Shown piece by piece: positions 8,537 to 19,871 of a stretch of DNA of 64,000 nt. This DNA is from Chromobacterium haemolyticum. Its GTDB lineage: Bacteria > Pseudomonadota > Gammaproteobacteria > Burkholderiales > Chromobacteriaceae. The translations under genes were made by a program, and so were the position numbers. The DNA lies in contig NZ_MUKU01000014.1 in the NCBI RefSeq assembly GCF_002081825.1, positions 62,001 to 126,000 on the forward strand. Reading direction: 5' to 3'. The stretch's first letter is position 1. Every line of letters starts with the position of its first letter. The notes below the pieces were generated by a model that was not told where the DNA came from, ran no database searches, and saw only the letters and a list, made by a program, of their open reading frames with translations.

Positions 8537-10054
8537 TTAATCCACTTTGGACAGGGTGTCGAAGTCGCTGTGGCTGCAGTCTTCGTATTCGTGCTGCGGG
8601 GCTTTGAGGCGGATCTGGTAGGACTTGCCTTGCGCCGCCAGCACCAGTTGCTTGTCCGGTTGCGTCAGGGTCTTGGGCATCAGGAAGCAACGCTGGCCTT
8701 TGCGGGAGTTGGGCTGGGTAATGTAGATGGCGGTGGAGGGCGGCGAGTCCGCATGTTCAGGGTCCAGCAGCGATACGCCGACGGGGTTTTGCCCCAGGAT
8801 CTCTATGCCTACCTTGGTGCCGTTGTTCTGACGCAGGATGCGGCGGATCACGCCCAGCAACTGAGGATGGTTGTCCGCTTTGACCAGGATGACGCGGCCG
8901 ATGGCCAACTGTTCCACCGCCTTGCCGATGAAGGTGAGGCCCATGCCGGTGGAGCTGATGTCGTTGATGCGCCAGTCGCTGGCGCGTTCGGGATCCTGCG
9001 TCGGCACGTCCTGAACCTTGACCTGATAGGCGACGCGTTCGAAGCCGATGCTGACATGGGCGTTGGACGCGTGGAGGGAGCGCTCGGACTTGCGCAGGGA
9101 CTTGCCGCCGTCGGTAGACCAGCGAATAGCCAGTTTTTCGCATAGAATGGCCCATTCCTCGCGTTCCAGGCTGCCATCCATGGCCTCCAGGGCGGGAGGG
9201 GTTCGCCTGTCCAGATCAAACATCAGATCCGCCAGCCGGCTGGTGATTTCGTAGGCTGACCAATAACGATGCCATTTGCCGGCCATGCCGCGCAGCATGG
9301 CCTGCGGCGGTTCCGGCATCGACAAGTTGTAGACGAAGATAGGCTCTTCCACCGGAGGTTGCTTGTCCAGCGGAATGCCCTGGCTCAGCATCATCAGCAA
9401 TTGATCGACCGCGACGATTTCCCTGTGAAGCATATTGTCGGTCTGCGCCAGGAACAACATACCGGCCTGGATCAGCAACTGCTCGCAGCTGAATTCATCC
9501 GGGCTATTCAGGTAAAGCTTGATCGGATGCCGGGAAAAGCCGCTTTCCTCGGCCTGGCTGAAAAAGCGGAAACCATTTTGCCAGGCCGCGCCTTCCGGCT
9601 TCAGGTAGCGCAGCGAATTCCAGGCGATCAGCCGCATCTGATGATGCAGGCCGCGGATGGTAACGATGCGGATTTCGTCTTCCGGCACCGCGTTGGGGTG
9701 GCTTTTGTACAGCCGCAAGCAGATCTGGTAGGCGGAGGACAGCTCGTGCCAATAGGCCAGGATGGTGGGAAGATAGCCTTTGCTGCCGCCTTTGGACTGC
9801 AAGTAGTCCTTGCACAGTTGACGGTGGATATTGTTGGCCTTGTCGTCGACGTAGACCAAGGTTTTGACGCGCTCTTTCAGCGATATTTCGGTGTCGGTAT
9901 TGATTTTGGCGACGGCTTTGATGATTTCCACCAGGGCGCCGAAATACTCGGCTTCAGGCAGGTCGCGCACTAATAGCGTTGCGGACTGCGCCACTTCGGA
10001 GGCAGTCGTGTTTTTGTTCAGTAGGGAACTGACAAGTGATTTGAAGTCAAACAT
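8537..10054 (-). CDS. PilZ-like domain protein, possible c-di-GMP effector
   Basis: This is a 505-residue soluble-looking protein without signal peptide or membrane segment. Residues about 330-450 resemble a PilZ barrel: WRINDISSTGMGLTF carries the D-x-S-x-x-G-x-G motif and is followed by strands such as GVIRRILRQ and KVGIEILG. The upstream RxxxR half of a c-di-GMP site is not obvious. The N-terminal ~320 residues are mainly helical and not recognised. It is divergent from the patatin autotransporter, with about 100 bp between them. Confidence 0.6.
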   Translation of the reverse strand: MFDFKSLVSSLLNKNTTASEVAQSATLLVRDLPEAEYFGALVEIIKAVAKINTDTEISLKERVKTLVYVDDKANNIHRQLCKDYLQSKGGSKGYLPTILAYWHELSSAYQICLRLYKSHPNAVPEDEIRIVTIRGLHHQMRLIAWNSLRYLKPEGAAWQNGFRFFSQAEESGFSRHPIKLYLNSPDEFSCEQLLIQAGMLFLAQTDNMLHREIVAVDQLLMMLSQGIPLDKQPPVEEPIFVYNLSMPEPPQAMLRGMAGKWHRYWSAYEITSRLADLMFDLDRRTPPALEAMDGSLEREEWAILCEKLAIRWSTDGGKSLRKSERSLHASNAHVSIGFERVAYQVKVQDVPTQDPERASDWRINDISSTGMGLTFIGKAVEQLAIGRVILVKADNHPQLLGVIRRILRQNNGTKVGIEILGQNPVGVSLLDPEHADSPPSTAIYITQPNSRKGQRCFLMPKTLTQPDKQLVLAAQGKSYQIRLKAPQHEYEDCSHSDFDTLSKVD

Positions 10055-10155
10055 TTAGCCCGGCTTTATAGGAAATTATGTTTTCATTGGCATATCGCTA
10101 TATCTTACGCCACGCGCAGGCGTGGGTGAAACGGTAATTCTCATTATTTACCCAT

Positions 10156-12417
10156 ATGCTTACAAATAACAATCGCTGGAATCGGCGACAGTGGCTGGTT
10201 TCGCTGCTGTTGCTCGGGGTTTTGTCGCAAACGGCCAGGGCGGACGGCGCGGAAGCGCTTGGCACGTATCCGCCGCAGGGCGTGGGTTTGGTGCTGGGCG
10301 GCGGCGGCGCGCGGGGCTTTGCCCATCTGGGCGTGCTGAAGGAACTGGAGCGTTTGCGGATTCCCATTGCCTGTATCGCGGGAACCAGCGCCGGAGCCCT
10401 AATTGGTGGCATTTATGCAAATGGTTTGCCCTTGGCGCAGATGGAGCACGAGTTCAACGCCGCCGATTGGGATGCCTTGTTGTCCGGCAAGCCGACGCGG
10501 GCGGACGTTCCGTATGACCGCAAGCGCGACGATTACAAGAACTATCTGGACGTTACCTTCGGCCTGAAAAAAGACGGTCTGAAAGTACCGCGCAGCGCGA
10601 TCAATTCGCAGGAAATCGAGCTGTACATCCATAAGCTGACGCGTGACCGCGTGGTGGGCAGTTTCGATCAGCTCCCCATCCCGTTCCGCGCTGTCGCCAC
10701 CGATCTGGCAACCGGCGAGCCAGTGGTGTTTTCCCAGGGTTCGCTGGCTCGCGCGCTGCGCGCCAGCATGGCGGTGCCGGGTTTGTTCGATCTGATCGAG
10801 GATGACGATGGCCGCCTGCTGGTGGACGGCGGTTTGGCGCGCAATCTGCCCATTCAGGATGTCAAAGGCCGTTGCGCGGACCGGGTGATCGTCGTCGACG
10901 TGTCCACGCCGCTGATGAAGGCGAAAGAGATCAACAGCCTGTTCGACGTGGTGGCGCAGACCTCCAATCTGATGGTCAGCCGCAACGCCAAGGAACAACT
11001 GCGCAAGCTGGACAAGCGCGATCTGGTGATCAAGCCGGATTTGAGCGGCTATACCGCGGCCTCTTTCAGCGAACACCAGGCAATCACCCAACGCGGCGAG
11101 GAAGCGGCCAAGACGCTGGCCAAGCAGTTGTCGGCCTATTCGGTATCCGAAGCGGAGTACGCGGCGTGGAAACGCCGGCTGGAGCGGCCGCACTTCCCCT
11201 TGATCGACAAGATTCAAGTGGAGGGCAAACCCGGCCAGTTCACCAAGCCGGAGCAACTGGCCAAATCGCTGGCGTTTTCCTCGGTGGTGGAGCCGATCAG
11301 CAGCGCCCAGTCCCGCTTGCGCGGCGTGTTCGCGGGGGGCGATTACGACCGGCTGACCTACCGCGTGGACAATGTGTCCGGCCGCAATGTGATGACGGTG
11401 GCGCCGCTGGAGCGCAGCATTGGCCCTAACTTCCTGCGTTTTGGCCTGAACCTGAGCAGCGCGACGCCGGGCGAGAGCAATTTCAACTTTTTGGCTTCGC
11501 ATGAATGGCGGAACGCCAATAGCGCAGGGGGCGCCTGGCGCAACGATGTGTCCATAGGCCAGAACAAGCTGATCAAGACCGAGTGGTACCAGCCCTTGTA
11601 CGAGGGCAGCCCGGTGTTCGGCGCGGCCTCCTTGGGCTATCGACAGGACTTTTTGTCGATTTATAACGCGGACCATACACTGAATATGGAGTGGAACAAT
11701 GACGTGGGTAGCCTGCGTCTGGATGGCGGCGTGGCTTTAGGGCGTTACGGTGAGTGGAGGATTGGCGCGTACAGGGATGATAATCACTTCGGCTCGCGAG
11801 TGTCTTGGACTCCCGGCCTGGTGCCTCCAAATTATCGAGATACCGGGGTTGGCACCAGCCTGGTAGTCGATCAGTTCGACAATCCGCGTTGGCCGCGCGC
11901 CGGTTATTTCTTCAGCGGACACTTGACCAAGAGCATTCCGTCCTGGGGCAGCGATGTCAATTTGACCAGTTACAATACAACCTTGGAGTACGCCAAGACG
12001 CTGGGCAGTGTGACGATGCGGCTCAGCGCCAAGAACAAGGGGGCACTGAACCGAGGTCGCAATGAGAATTTCCTGGTGGTGCCCAGGGCGTTGGGCGGTT
12101 TCTTGAACCTGAGCGGCTACCAGGATTCCGAATTGGTGGGTGAACGTTCGTCGCTGTTCCGCTCGATGCTGTATTGGCGAGCGTCCAGCCTGCCGTCCGC
12201 GATTGGCTCGGGTGTTTACGCCGGCGTCTCGATGGAGCTGGGCAAGATTTGGGGGCGTGTTAGCTTTGACGAGTCGGTATCGCAAGACACTGACTGGATC
12301 CCCGCCGGCTCGGTCTTCCTGGCCGCGGACACCATTATCGGGCCGTTCTTCGTTGGCGTCGGCACGGCGAAGGGCGGCAAGCCCACCGCTTATCTGTACT
12401 TGGGTTCCGACTACTGA
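10156..12417 (+). CDS. Patatin-like phospholipase, type Vd autotransporter (PlpD-like)
   Basis: This 753-residue protein has a signal peptide (hydrophobic core LVSLLLLGVL, cleavage near TARA). A patatin domain follows with glycine-rich oxyanion loop GGGGARG (48-54), nucleophile elbow GTSAG with Ser78, and dyad Asp224 in LLVDGGLARN. A POTRA-like segment comes next (about 345-420), then a C-terminal Omp85/BamA-type 16-strand barrel. This order is that of PlpD/FplA type Vd secretion, where the lipase is displayed or released at the surface. The start has no strong Shine-Dalgarno sequence. It fits the neighbouring fatty-acid uptake and oxidation genes and the secreted lipase. Confidence 0.9.
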   Translation: MLTNNNRWNRRQWLVSLLLLGVLSQTARADGAEALGTYPPQGVGLVLGGGGARGFAHLGVLKELERLRIPIACIAGTSAGALIGGIYANGLPLAQMEHEFNAADWDALLSGKPTRADVPYDRKRDDYKNYLDVTFGLKKDGLKVPRSAINSQEIELYIHKLTRDRVVGSFDQLPIPFRAVATDLATGEPVVFSQGSLARALRASMAVPGLFDLIEDDDGRLLVDGGLARNLPIQDVKGRCADRVIVVDVSTPLMKAKEINSLFDVVAQTSNLMVSRNAKEQLRKLDKRDLVIKPDLSGYTAASFSEHQAITQRGEEAAKTLAKQLSAYSVSEAEYAAWKRRLERPHFPLIDKIQVEGKPGQFTKPEQLAKSLAFSSVVEPISSAQSRLRGVFAGGDYDRLTYRVDNVSGRNVMTVAPLERSIGPNFLRFGLNLSSATPGESNFNFLASHEWRNANSAGGAWRNDVSIGQNKLIKTEWYQPLYEGSPVFGAASLGYRQDFLSIYNADHTLNMEWNNDVGSLRLDGGVALGRYGEWRIGAYRDDNHFGSRVSWTPGLVPPNYRDTGVGTSLVVDQFDNPRWPRAGYFFSGHLTKSIPSWGSDVNLTSYNTTLEYAKTLGSVTMRLSAKNKGALNRGRNENFLVVPRALGGFLNLSGYQDSELVGERSSLFRSMLYWRASSLPSAIGSGVYAGVSMELGKIWGRVSFDESVSQDTDWIPAGSVFLAADTIIGPFFVGVGTAKGGKPTAYLYLGSDY

Positions 12418-12447
12418 GCGAAGTCCGGGCCGAGCTCGGGCAAATCG

Positions 12448-12485
12448 AAAACGCCATATGGCTTCCGCCATATGGCGTTTTTTTT
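12448..12485 (+). terminator. Rho-independent terminator after the patatin gene
   Basis: A 15-base perfect stem (12448-12462, 12467-12481) with loop TTCC and a run of T. The A-rich left arm would allow termination on both strands. Confidence 0.9.
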
Positions 12486-12583
12486 ATTGGGTTGCTGTCT
12501 GTTGAGTCAGTCGGCTTCTATCTTTCGGACGGTTGAATTTTAAGTTGTTGTATTTTCTGTTGTTGATGTGTGACGTAAAAATA

Positions 12584-12593
12584 CAAACGTTTG
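12584..12593. promoter_or_regulatory. Palindromic CAAACGTTTG upstream of the lipase
   Basis: A perfect 10-bp palindrome 103 bp before the lipase start in an AT-rich leader. It shares AAACGTTTG with the site before fadL at 2568, suggesting one lipid-responsive regulator. Inference only. Confidence 0.45.
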
Positions 12594-12684
12594 AATAATT
12601 CTGGTGTTTTCAACGGCTTTCTCCTATTAACAATCTTGGGCATGCAAATAAGAGCAAATACTCAGCCCGCATTTCATCAACTAG

Positions 12685-14540
<1,856 letters not shown>

Positions 14541-14548
14541 CCGGCTGC

Positions 14549-15355
14549 TTAGCGGTTTTCTTCGTTCCGAAACAGCCGGGAGAGACCTTCTCCCGGCTCT
14601 TTTTCTCGCATGAAGGCTTCGCCCACCAGGAAGGTGTGCACCTCGTGGCTGCGCATCAGCCGCACGTCGTCGATGGTGGCGATGCCGCTTTCGGTGATGG
14701 CGATGCGGCCGTTCTCTATTTGCGGCAGCAGTTTCAGCGTGGTGGCCAGGCTGACTTCGAAGCTGCGCAGATTGCGGTTGTTGACGCCGATCAGTTCAGT
14801 TCGCAACTGCAGAGCCTGCTCCAGTTCCTCGGCGTTGTGCACTTCGGCCAGAACCGCCATGCCCAGTTCCATAGCCAGGGATTCCAGCTCGCGCATCAGC
14901 GGCAGTTCCAGCGCGGCGGCGATCAGCAAAATGCAGTCGGCGCCCATCGCGCGGGCTTCGTACACCTGATAAGGGTCGACGATGAAGTCTTTGCGCAGCA
15001 CCGGCAGGCGGCAGGCGGCGCGGGCGGCCCGCAAATAGGCGGCGTCGCCTTGGAAATACTGGCGGTCGGTCAGCACCGACAGGCAGGCTGCGCCGTGCTC
15101 GGCGTAGCTGGCGGCGATGTCGGCCGGACGGAAGTCTTCGCGGATCACGCCTTTGCTCGGGCTGGCTTTCTTGATCTCGGCGATGACCGCGGCTTGGCCC
15201 AGCGCGTGTTTGGCGCGCAGCGCGGCGACAAAATCGCGGCGATCGCCGCTGAGCGCTTCCGCAGCGGCGCGCACCGCGCTCAGCGGCTGTTGCGGCAAGG
15301 CGGCGGCGATTTCTTCGCGTTTGGTGGCGATGATGGTGTTGAGTATGTCTGACAT
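14549..15355 (-). CDS. trpC: Indole-3-glycerol-phosphate synthase
   Basis: This 268-residue TIM-barrel enzyme closes CdRP to indole-3-glycerol phosphate in tryptophan synthesis. Conserved stretches are [15 protein letters not shown] (catalytic Lys), [27 protein letters not shown] and ITESGI. The start at 15355 matches the family N terminus [12 protein letters not shown], although the frame is open to 15424 and no strong ribosome-binding site is seen. It stands about 40 kb from trpD and trpG in this window, so the pathway is split. Confidence 0.95.
   Translation of the reverse strand: MSDILNTIIATKREEIAAALPQQPLSAVRAAAEALSGDRRDFVAALRAKHALGQAAVIAEIKKASPSKGVIREDFRPADIAASYAEHGAACLSVLTDRQYFQGDAAYLRAARAACRLPVLRKDFIVDPYQVYEARAMGADCILLIAAALELPLMRELESLAMELGMAVLAEVHNAEELEQALQLRTELIGVNNRNLRSFEVSLATTLKLLPQIENGRIAITESGIATIDDVRLMRSHEVHTFLVGEAFMREKEPGEGLSRLFRNEENR
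14574..14604 (+). terminator. Terminator for lifO lying inside the 3' end of trpC
   Basis: A 10-base perfect stem (14574-14583, 14589-14598) with a 5-nt loop is followed by C and five T. It lies within the last codons of the opposite-strand trpC, so the two genes share these bases. Confidence 0.75.
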
Positions 15356-15434
15356 GCTTGAGTCTGCAATCCGGGCAAGTCGAAAGAAACAACCATCATG
15401 CAGGAACAGCCGTGGCGTTGACAAGCCGCGGCGT

Positions 15435-15947
15435 TCAGCTCCGCTCCGTGGGGTCTTGTCTGCGGGGCACCTCGACGATGCGCGGCGGGTGGCCTGTCAG
15501 GTCCAGGAAGCGCATCAGTTCGCCCATGGGCAGCGCCAGCGTGCTGGTATTGACCAGCGGATGGCAAAGGATGGCGTCCCGGCGGCTCAGCGCCTGATCG
15601 ATGACGACGGCGACCTGACTGTCGTGGTCATTGAAGGCGGCCAATAGCGTTACCGATCCCGGCGTCAGACCCAAGCAACGTTGCAGGCGGTCAGGCGAGG
15701 CGAAGCGCAGGCCTTTGAGTTCCAGCAATTCGCCCAGGGCCTTGATGTCGACGCCGGCGTCGGCCGGCACTGCCAACAGCACGTGCTGGCGGCCCTTGGC
15801 GTCGCACAGAAACAGGTTTTTGCATTCCGCGCCGGGCAGGCCGGGCGCTAGGCGCGCGGCTTCTTCGCAGGTGTAGACCGGGGGGTGGTCGAAGCGTTGG
15901 CGGCGGATCTGGTGTCGGTCGAGAAAGTCATACAGGGCGTGTTCCAT
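15435..15947 (-). CDS. YbaK/ProXp-type aminoacyl-tRNA deacylase
   Basis: This 170-residue single YbaK/EbsC domain protein hydrolyses mischarged tRNA in trans, usually Ala-tRNAPro in the PrdX/ProXp-ala branch. Motifs include the lysine in [13 protein letters not shown], the [15 protein letters not shown] loop (seen as [16 protein letters not shown]) and the C-terminal [12 protein letters not shown] segment. It lies 80 bp before the trpC start on the same strand. The exact misacylated substrate is inferred from family resemblance. Confidence 0.85.
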   Translation of the reverse strand: MEHALYDFLDRHQIRRQRFDHPPVYTCEEAARLAPGLPGAECKNLFLCDAKGRQHVLLAVPADAGVDIKALGELLELKGLRFASPDRLQRCLGLTPGSVTLLAAFNDHDSQVAVVIDQALSRRDAILCHPLVNTSTLALPMGELMRFLDLTGHPPRIVEVPRRQDPTERS

Positions 15948-16005
15948 CTTCGCAGGCTAGCATGGCGGCGGCGCATGCTTCAATGGCCGCGCCGCTAGGT
16001 CCGGC

Positions 16006-16644
16006 TCAGTCGCGCCAGCGGTCTTCAAACACCAATTGCTCCAGCGGCTGGCGGCTGGCCCATTTTTCTTGCTCCAGCATGGGTTGGGGGTAGAACTCGG
16101 CGACATGGCCAAGACAAAGCACGGCGATGGGTTTTGCCCCCTCCGGCATGCCCAGCAGCGCGGAGAGCGCGGCGGGGTCGAACAAGGACACCCAACCCAT
16201 GCCCAGGCCTTCGGCGCGCGCCGCCAGCCACAGGTTTTGGATGGCGCAGGCCACCGAGGCCAGGTCCATTTCCGGCAGAGTGCGGCGGCCGAACACATGG
16301 CGTTCGCGGCCGTCCATCAGCGCGGCTACCAGCACTTCGCCGCAGTCGCGGATGCCTTCCACCTTCAGGCGCAGGAATTCCGCCTGACGCTCGCCCAATT
16401 GATCCGCGGTGCGCAGGCGCTCGGCGTCCACCAACTTGCCTATTTCCTCGCGCAGGCGGCGGTTAGCGATGCGGATGAAGCGCCACGGCTGCATATAGCC
16501 GACGCTGGGCGCGTGGTGGGCGGCTTCGAGCAGACGTCGCAGCAGCGCCGGGTCTACCGGGTCCGGCAGAAAATGGCGCATGTCGCGCCGCTGTTCTATC
16601 ACCCGGTAGATGGCGGCGATGTCTTGGTCTGGATAGCGGTGCAT
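16006..16644 (-). CDS. bluB: 5,6-dimethylbenzimidazole synthase
   Basis: This 212-residue nitroreductase-fold flavoprotein breaks FMNH2 to form the lower ligand of vitamin B12. BluB-specific features are RRDMRHFLPDPVD near the N terminus, HHAPSVGYMQPWRFI, and GRRTLPEMDLASVACAIQNLWLAARAEG. The family length matches. No other cobalamin gene is next to it, so the cell may remodel or finish B12 with genes elsewhere. Confidence 0.9.
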   Translation of the reverse strand: MHRYPDQDIAAIYRVIEQRRDMRHFLPDPVDPALLRRLLEAAHHAPSVGYMQPWRFIRIANRRLREEIGKLVDAERLRTADQLGERQAEFLRLKVEGIRDCGEVLVAALMDGRERHVFGRRTLPEMDLASVACAIQNLWLAARAEGLGMGWVSLFDPAALSALLGMPEGAKPIAVLCLGHVAEFYPQPMLEQEKWASRQPLEQLVFEDRWRD

Positions 16645-16657
16645 GGGGGCCTTTCTA

Positions 16658-16799
16658 AAGAACCTGTTCGATGTCTGCTGCGCTTCAGCAATACGGGGTT
16701 AAACACAAGCTCAAATGTTCATGTATCGCATGCCCATTTCTCTTTATTAAGCGGTTTCGCCTTGTCTTGCTCCCGCTCGCGAGATTTTGAACAGGCTTT
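16658..16799. repeat. Dispersed ~145-bp repeat with inverted ends, copy A
   Basis: The left end AAGAACCTGTTCGATGTCTG and right end GAGATTTTGAACAGGCTTT are imperfect inverted repeats around CCTGTT...AACAGG. The interior (GCTGCGCTTC, TTTCGCCTTGTCT, GCTCGCGAGATTTTGAACAGG) matches the copy at 34486. It lies upstream of bluB and carries no ORF. Its size and inverted ends suggest a MITE-like or structured-RNA repeat. Confidence 0.7.
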
Positions 16800-16890
16800 G
16801 GCAAACGGACGAGAGGGGATTTTTCAGTGTCGGAGGATAGCGGCTTTGTCACAGCTGGCAAATAGCATGGCCTTGCTTGCAGGAGGACTC

Positions 16891-16986
16891 ATGACTTCGG
16901 TCAAGCGATTCAGCGGATTAGACGCTTTTGGCATGAGTTTCCCACATGACGCCGCGCATGCGGGCGTGATAAAGTGGACAGTCTGA
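16891..16986 (+). CDS. Candidate 31-residue small ORF upstream of pepD
   Basis: An ATG preceded by a perfect AGGAGG (16881-16886, 4 nt spacing) opens a 31-codon frame ending 83 bp before pepD. The peptide begins MTSVKRF and shows no recognised motif, signal or membrane segment. It could be a leader peptide, a small protein or a chance frame; only the ribosome-binding site supports it. Confidence 0.3.
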   Translation: MTSVKRFSGLDAFGMSFPHDAAHAGVIKWTV

Positions 16987-17069
16987 ATTCCAACGTTGCC
17001 GCGCCGGGCGCGGCGCGTTCGGCCATAGCCCGAACCGCTATCGCATCTTGATGATTTAGAGGACTTTCC

Positions 17070-18524
17070 GTGACCCGAATTGCAGAACTAGAACCCAAAG
17101 TCGTCTGGGAGCATTTCCAGACCTTGTGTGAAATCCCGCGTCCCTCCAAGCACGAACAGCAATTGCGCGATTACCTGAAGGGCTGGGCGGAGCTGCGCGG
17201 CCTGGACACCGTGGTGGACGAGGTCGGCAACCTGATCATTCGCAAACCGGCGACCCCGGGCTACGAAAACCGCATTGGCGTGGTGTTGCAAGGCCATCTG
17301 GACATGGTGTGCCAGGCCAACACCGGCACCGAGCACGACTTTTTCAAAGATCCGATCCGCCCAGTGCTGCAAGACGGTTGGTTGGTGGCGGAAAACACCA
17401 CGCTGGGCGCCGACAACGGCATCGGCGTGGCGCTGGGCATGGCGGTGCTAAATAGCGAGGACGTGCCGCACGGCCCGATCGAGGTGTTGCTGACGCTGGA
17501 CGAGGAAGCCGGCATGGGCGGCGCGCTGGGTCTGGGCACCGGCCTTTTGCAAGGCCAGTACCTGATCAATATCGATACCGAAGAGTGGGGCGAGTTCTAC
17601 ATGGGCTGCGCAGGCGGCGTCGACGCCAACGTCAGCCGCGGCTATGCGAGCGAGGCGCTGCCCGCTGGCTATCAAGCCGTCAGTCTGGTGATCAAGGGCC
17701 TGCGCGGCGGCCATTCCGGCGCCGACATTCATCTGGGACGCGGCAACGCCAATAAGATTCTGATCCGTCTGATACGCGAATTGGAAGCGGAAACCGATTT
17801 GCGGGTGTCCTCGTTCAAGGGCGGCACCGCGCGCAACGCTTTGTCGCGCGAGGCTTTCGCCGCTGTGGCCTTCCCGGCCGCGGATGCGGACAAGGTGGCG
17901 GCCAAACTGGATGCGTTCCAGAGCCTGCTGCGCTTTGAGCTGGCCGGCGTCGACGAGGGCGTCACCGTGGTGCAGGAGCGGATCGAGCTCGATCAGGTGA
18001 TGGCGCGCGCGGATCAAGGCGCGATTTTCGCCGCGCTGCACGCGGCGCCGCATGGCGTCAAGCGCATGAGCCAGCGCGTCGAGGGCGTGGTGGAAACCTC
18101 CAACAACCTGGGCGTGGTGGTATTGGAAGAGGGCAAGTTGTTCGCCAACCTGATGGTGCGCTCCTTGCTGGATTCCGGCACCTGGATGCTGGCGCGCGAG
18201 GTGGAAAGCCTGTTCCTGTTGGCCGGCTGCCAGGTGGAGATGGAAGGCGGCTACCCGGGCTGGGCGCCTAACCCGCAATCCAAGCTGCTGGCCTTGTTCC
18301 AGCAAGTCTATGCGCGCGAGTTCGACGGCGAGGCCCAGGTGCAAGTGATCCACGCCGGCTTGGAGTGCGGCATCTTGGGGTCCAAGTATCCGGGCATGGA
18401 CATGGTGTCCTTCGGCCCCAATATCCGCGGCGCGCATGCGCCGGGCGAGCGGGTGGAGGTGGAGTCGGTGGGCAAGGCCTGGCATTTGCTGAAGGCGGTG
18501 TTGGCGGCGGTGCCGACGCGCTAA
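17070..18524 (+). CDS. pepD: Aminoacyl-histidine dipeptidase (M20 family)
   Basis: This 484-residue cytosolic zinc dipeptidase (carnosinase-type beta-alanyl-histidine/Xaa-His dipeptidase) has all M20 metal-site blocks: QGHLDMVCQ (His and catalytic Asp), LGADNGIGV (bridging Asp), TLDEEAGMGG (catalytic Glu and ligand Glu), NIDTEEWGE, and AGLECGILGSKYP with the distal His in RGAHAPGE. The lid domain lies around 210-390. The length matches E. coli PepD. GAGGA precedes the ATG. Confidence 0.95.
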   Translation: MTRIAELEPKVVWEHFQTLCEIPRPSKHEQQLRDYLKGWAELRGLDTVVDEVGNLIIRKPATPGYENRIGVVLQGHLDMVCQANTGTEHDFFKDPIRPVLQDGWLVAENTTLGADNGIGVALGMAVLNSEDVPHGPIEVLLTLDEEAGMGGALGLGTGLLQGQYLINIDTEEWGEFYMGCAGGVDANVSRGYASEALPAGYQAVSLVIKGLRGGHSGADIHLGRGNANKILIRLIRELEAETDLRVSSFKGGTARNALSREAFAAVAFPAADADKVAAKLDAFQSLLRFELAGVDEGVTVVQERIELDQVMARADQGAIFAALHAAPHGVKRMSQRVEGVVETSNNLGVVVLEEGKLFANLMVRSLLDSGTWMLAREVESLFLLAGCQVEMEGGYPGWAPNPQSKLLALFQQVYAREFDGEAQVQVIHAGLECGILGSKYPGMDMVSFGPNIRGAHAPGERVEVESVGKAWHLLKAVLAAVPTR

Positions 18525-18553
18525 ATCTCGGTTGGCTAAGGTTTGAAGCGAAT

Positions 18554-18586
18554 ACCGGTCGGCGTCAGCGCTGGCCGGTTTTGTTT
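18554..18586 (+). terminator. Probable terminator after pepD
   Basis: An ACCGG...CCGGT hairpin with imperfect pairing near the loop, followed by TTTTGTTTT. Confidence 0.6.
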
Positions 18587-18662
18587 TGGCCGCGCCGGTT
18601 TTACCCTATGATCACACTGACCACAACAACCGCGCCGCTGTTATTTCGCATGGAGAATAGCG

Positions 18663-19871
18663 ATGAACGATTCCATCAAGCGATTGCTGCTGACCGGCGG
18701 CCTGATCGTGTCGCTGGCCATGGGCATACGCCACGGCTTTGGTTTCTTCATGCCGCCGATGACCCAGGCCTTCGGCTGGAGCCGGGAAGCCTTCGCCTTC
18801 GCGCTGGGCCTGCAAAACCTGGTGTGGGGTTTGGCTCAACCCTTCGCCGGCGCGCTGGCGGACAGGCATGGTTCCGGCAAGGTGCTGTTGGGCGGCGCCT
18901 TGCTTTACGTTGCCGGCCTGGCTTTGATGACGGTGTCCGGCACGCCCTTGCTGTTTTCTCTGTCGGCCGGCGTCTTGCTCGGTCTGGCCTTGTCCTGTGT
19001 CACCTATAGCGTGATTTTCGGCGTGGTGGCGCGCAGCGTGTCGCCGGCCTATCGTTCGCGCGCGATGGGCATTGTCGCGGCGGCGGGTTCTTTCGGCCAG
19101 TTTGCGATGATCCCGGTGGAGCAGGGCTTGATCGACGGCCTGGGCTGGCTGCCGGCCTTGCTGATCTTGGCCGGCTGCGCCGCGCTGATGCTGCCCTTGT
19201 CCGGCTGGCTGGCGCGCGAGGATCGGCCGGCGCAAACCGCCGGGGCCCAGCACCTGTTGCGCGGCATGGTGGACACCTTCGCCGCCGCCTGGGCGGAGCG
19301 CGGCTTCCGCCTACTGATGGCCGGCTATTTCGTCTGCGGCTTCCAGGTGGTGTTCATCGGCGTGCATCTGCCGGCCTATCTGCGCGACCACGGCCTGGGC
19401 GGCGGTGTCGCCAGCCTGGCGCTGGCCTTGATCGGCCTTTTCAACATTTTCGGCACCATGGCCTTTGGCGAGCTGGGCAGCCGTTGGTCCAAGCCCAGCC
19501 TGCTCAGTTTCATTTACTTGACGCGCAGCGTGGTGATCGCGGTGTTTCTGCTGCTGCCGCTCAGCGGTGTTTCAGTGGCGGTGTTCGCCGCGGCGATGGG
19601 TTTTTTGTGGCTGTCCACGGTGCCGCTGACCAATGGGGTGATTGCCGGCATGTTCGGCGTGCGCCACCTGGGCATGTTGTCCGGCGCGGTGTTTTTCTCA
19701 CACCAAGTGGGCAGTTTCCTGGGGGTGTGGCTGGGCGGGGCGCTCTATGACTTGCTCGGCAACTACGATTTGGTGTGGATGCTGGCGATAGCCCTGGGTC
19801 TGCTGGCCGCCGCGGCCAATCTGCCGGTACGCGAAACGCCGTCGGCTGGCTTCGCCAAGGAGGACGCATGA
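18663..19871 (+). CDS. MFS transporter
   Basis: This 402-residue protein has about twelve hydrophobic helices. The N terminus GGLIVSLAMGIRHGFGFFMPPMTQ, the first-half loop motif GALADRHGSGKVLLGG (a form of the MFS GxLaDrxGrr loop) and the helix-9 region FGELGSRWSKPSLL place it in the major facilitator superfamily, close to the YbfB/oxalate-formate antiporter branch. GGAGAATAGCG precedes the ATG. The next small ORF overlaps its stop codon. The substrate cannot be predicted. Confidence 0.88.
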   Translation: MNDSIKRLLLTGGLIVSLAMGIRHGFGFFMPPMTQAFGWSREAFAFALGLQNLVWGLAQPFAGALADRHGSGKVLLGGALLYVAGLALMTVSGTPLLFSLSAGVLLGLALSCVTYSVIFGVVARSVSPAYRSRAMGIVAAAGSFGQFAMIPVEQGLIDGLGWLPALLILAGCAALMLPLSGWLAREDRPAQTAGAQHLLRGMVDTFAAAWAERGFRLLMAGYFVCGFQVVFIGVHLPAYLRDHGLGGGVASLALALIGLFNIFGTMAFGELGSRWSKPSLLSFIYLTRSVVIAVFLLLPLSGVSVAVFAAAMGFLWLSTVPLTNGVIAGMFGVRHLGMLSGAVFFSHQVGSFLGVWLGGALYDLLGNYDLVWMLAIALGLLAAAANLPVRETPSAGFAKEDA

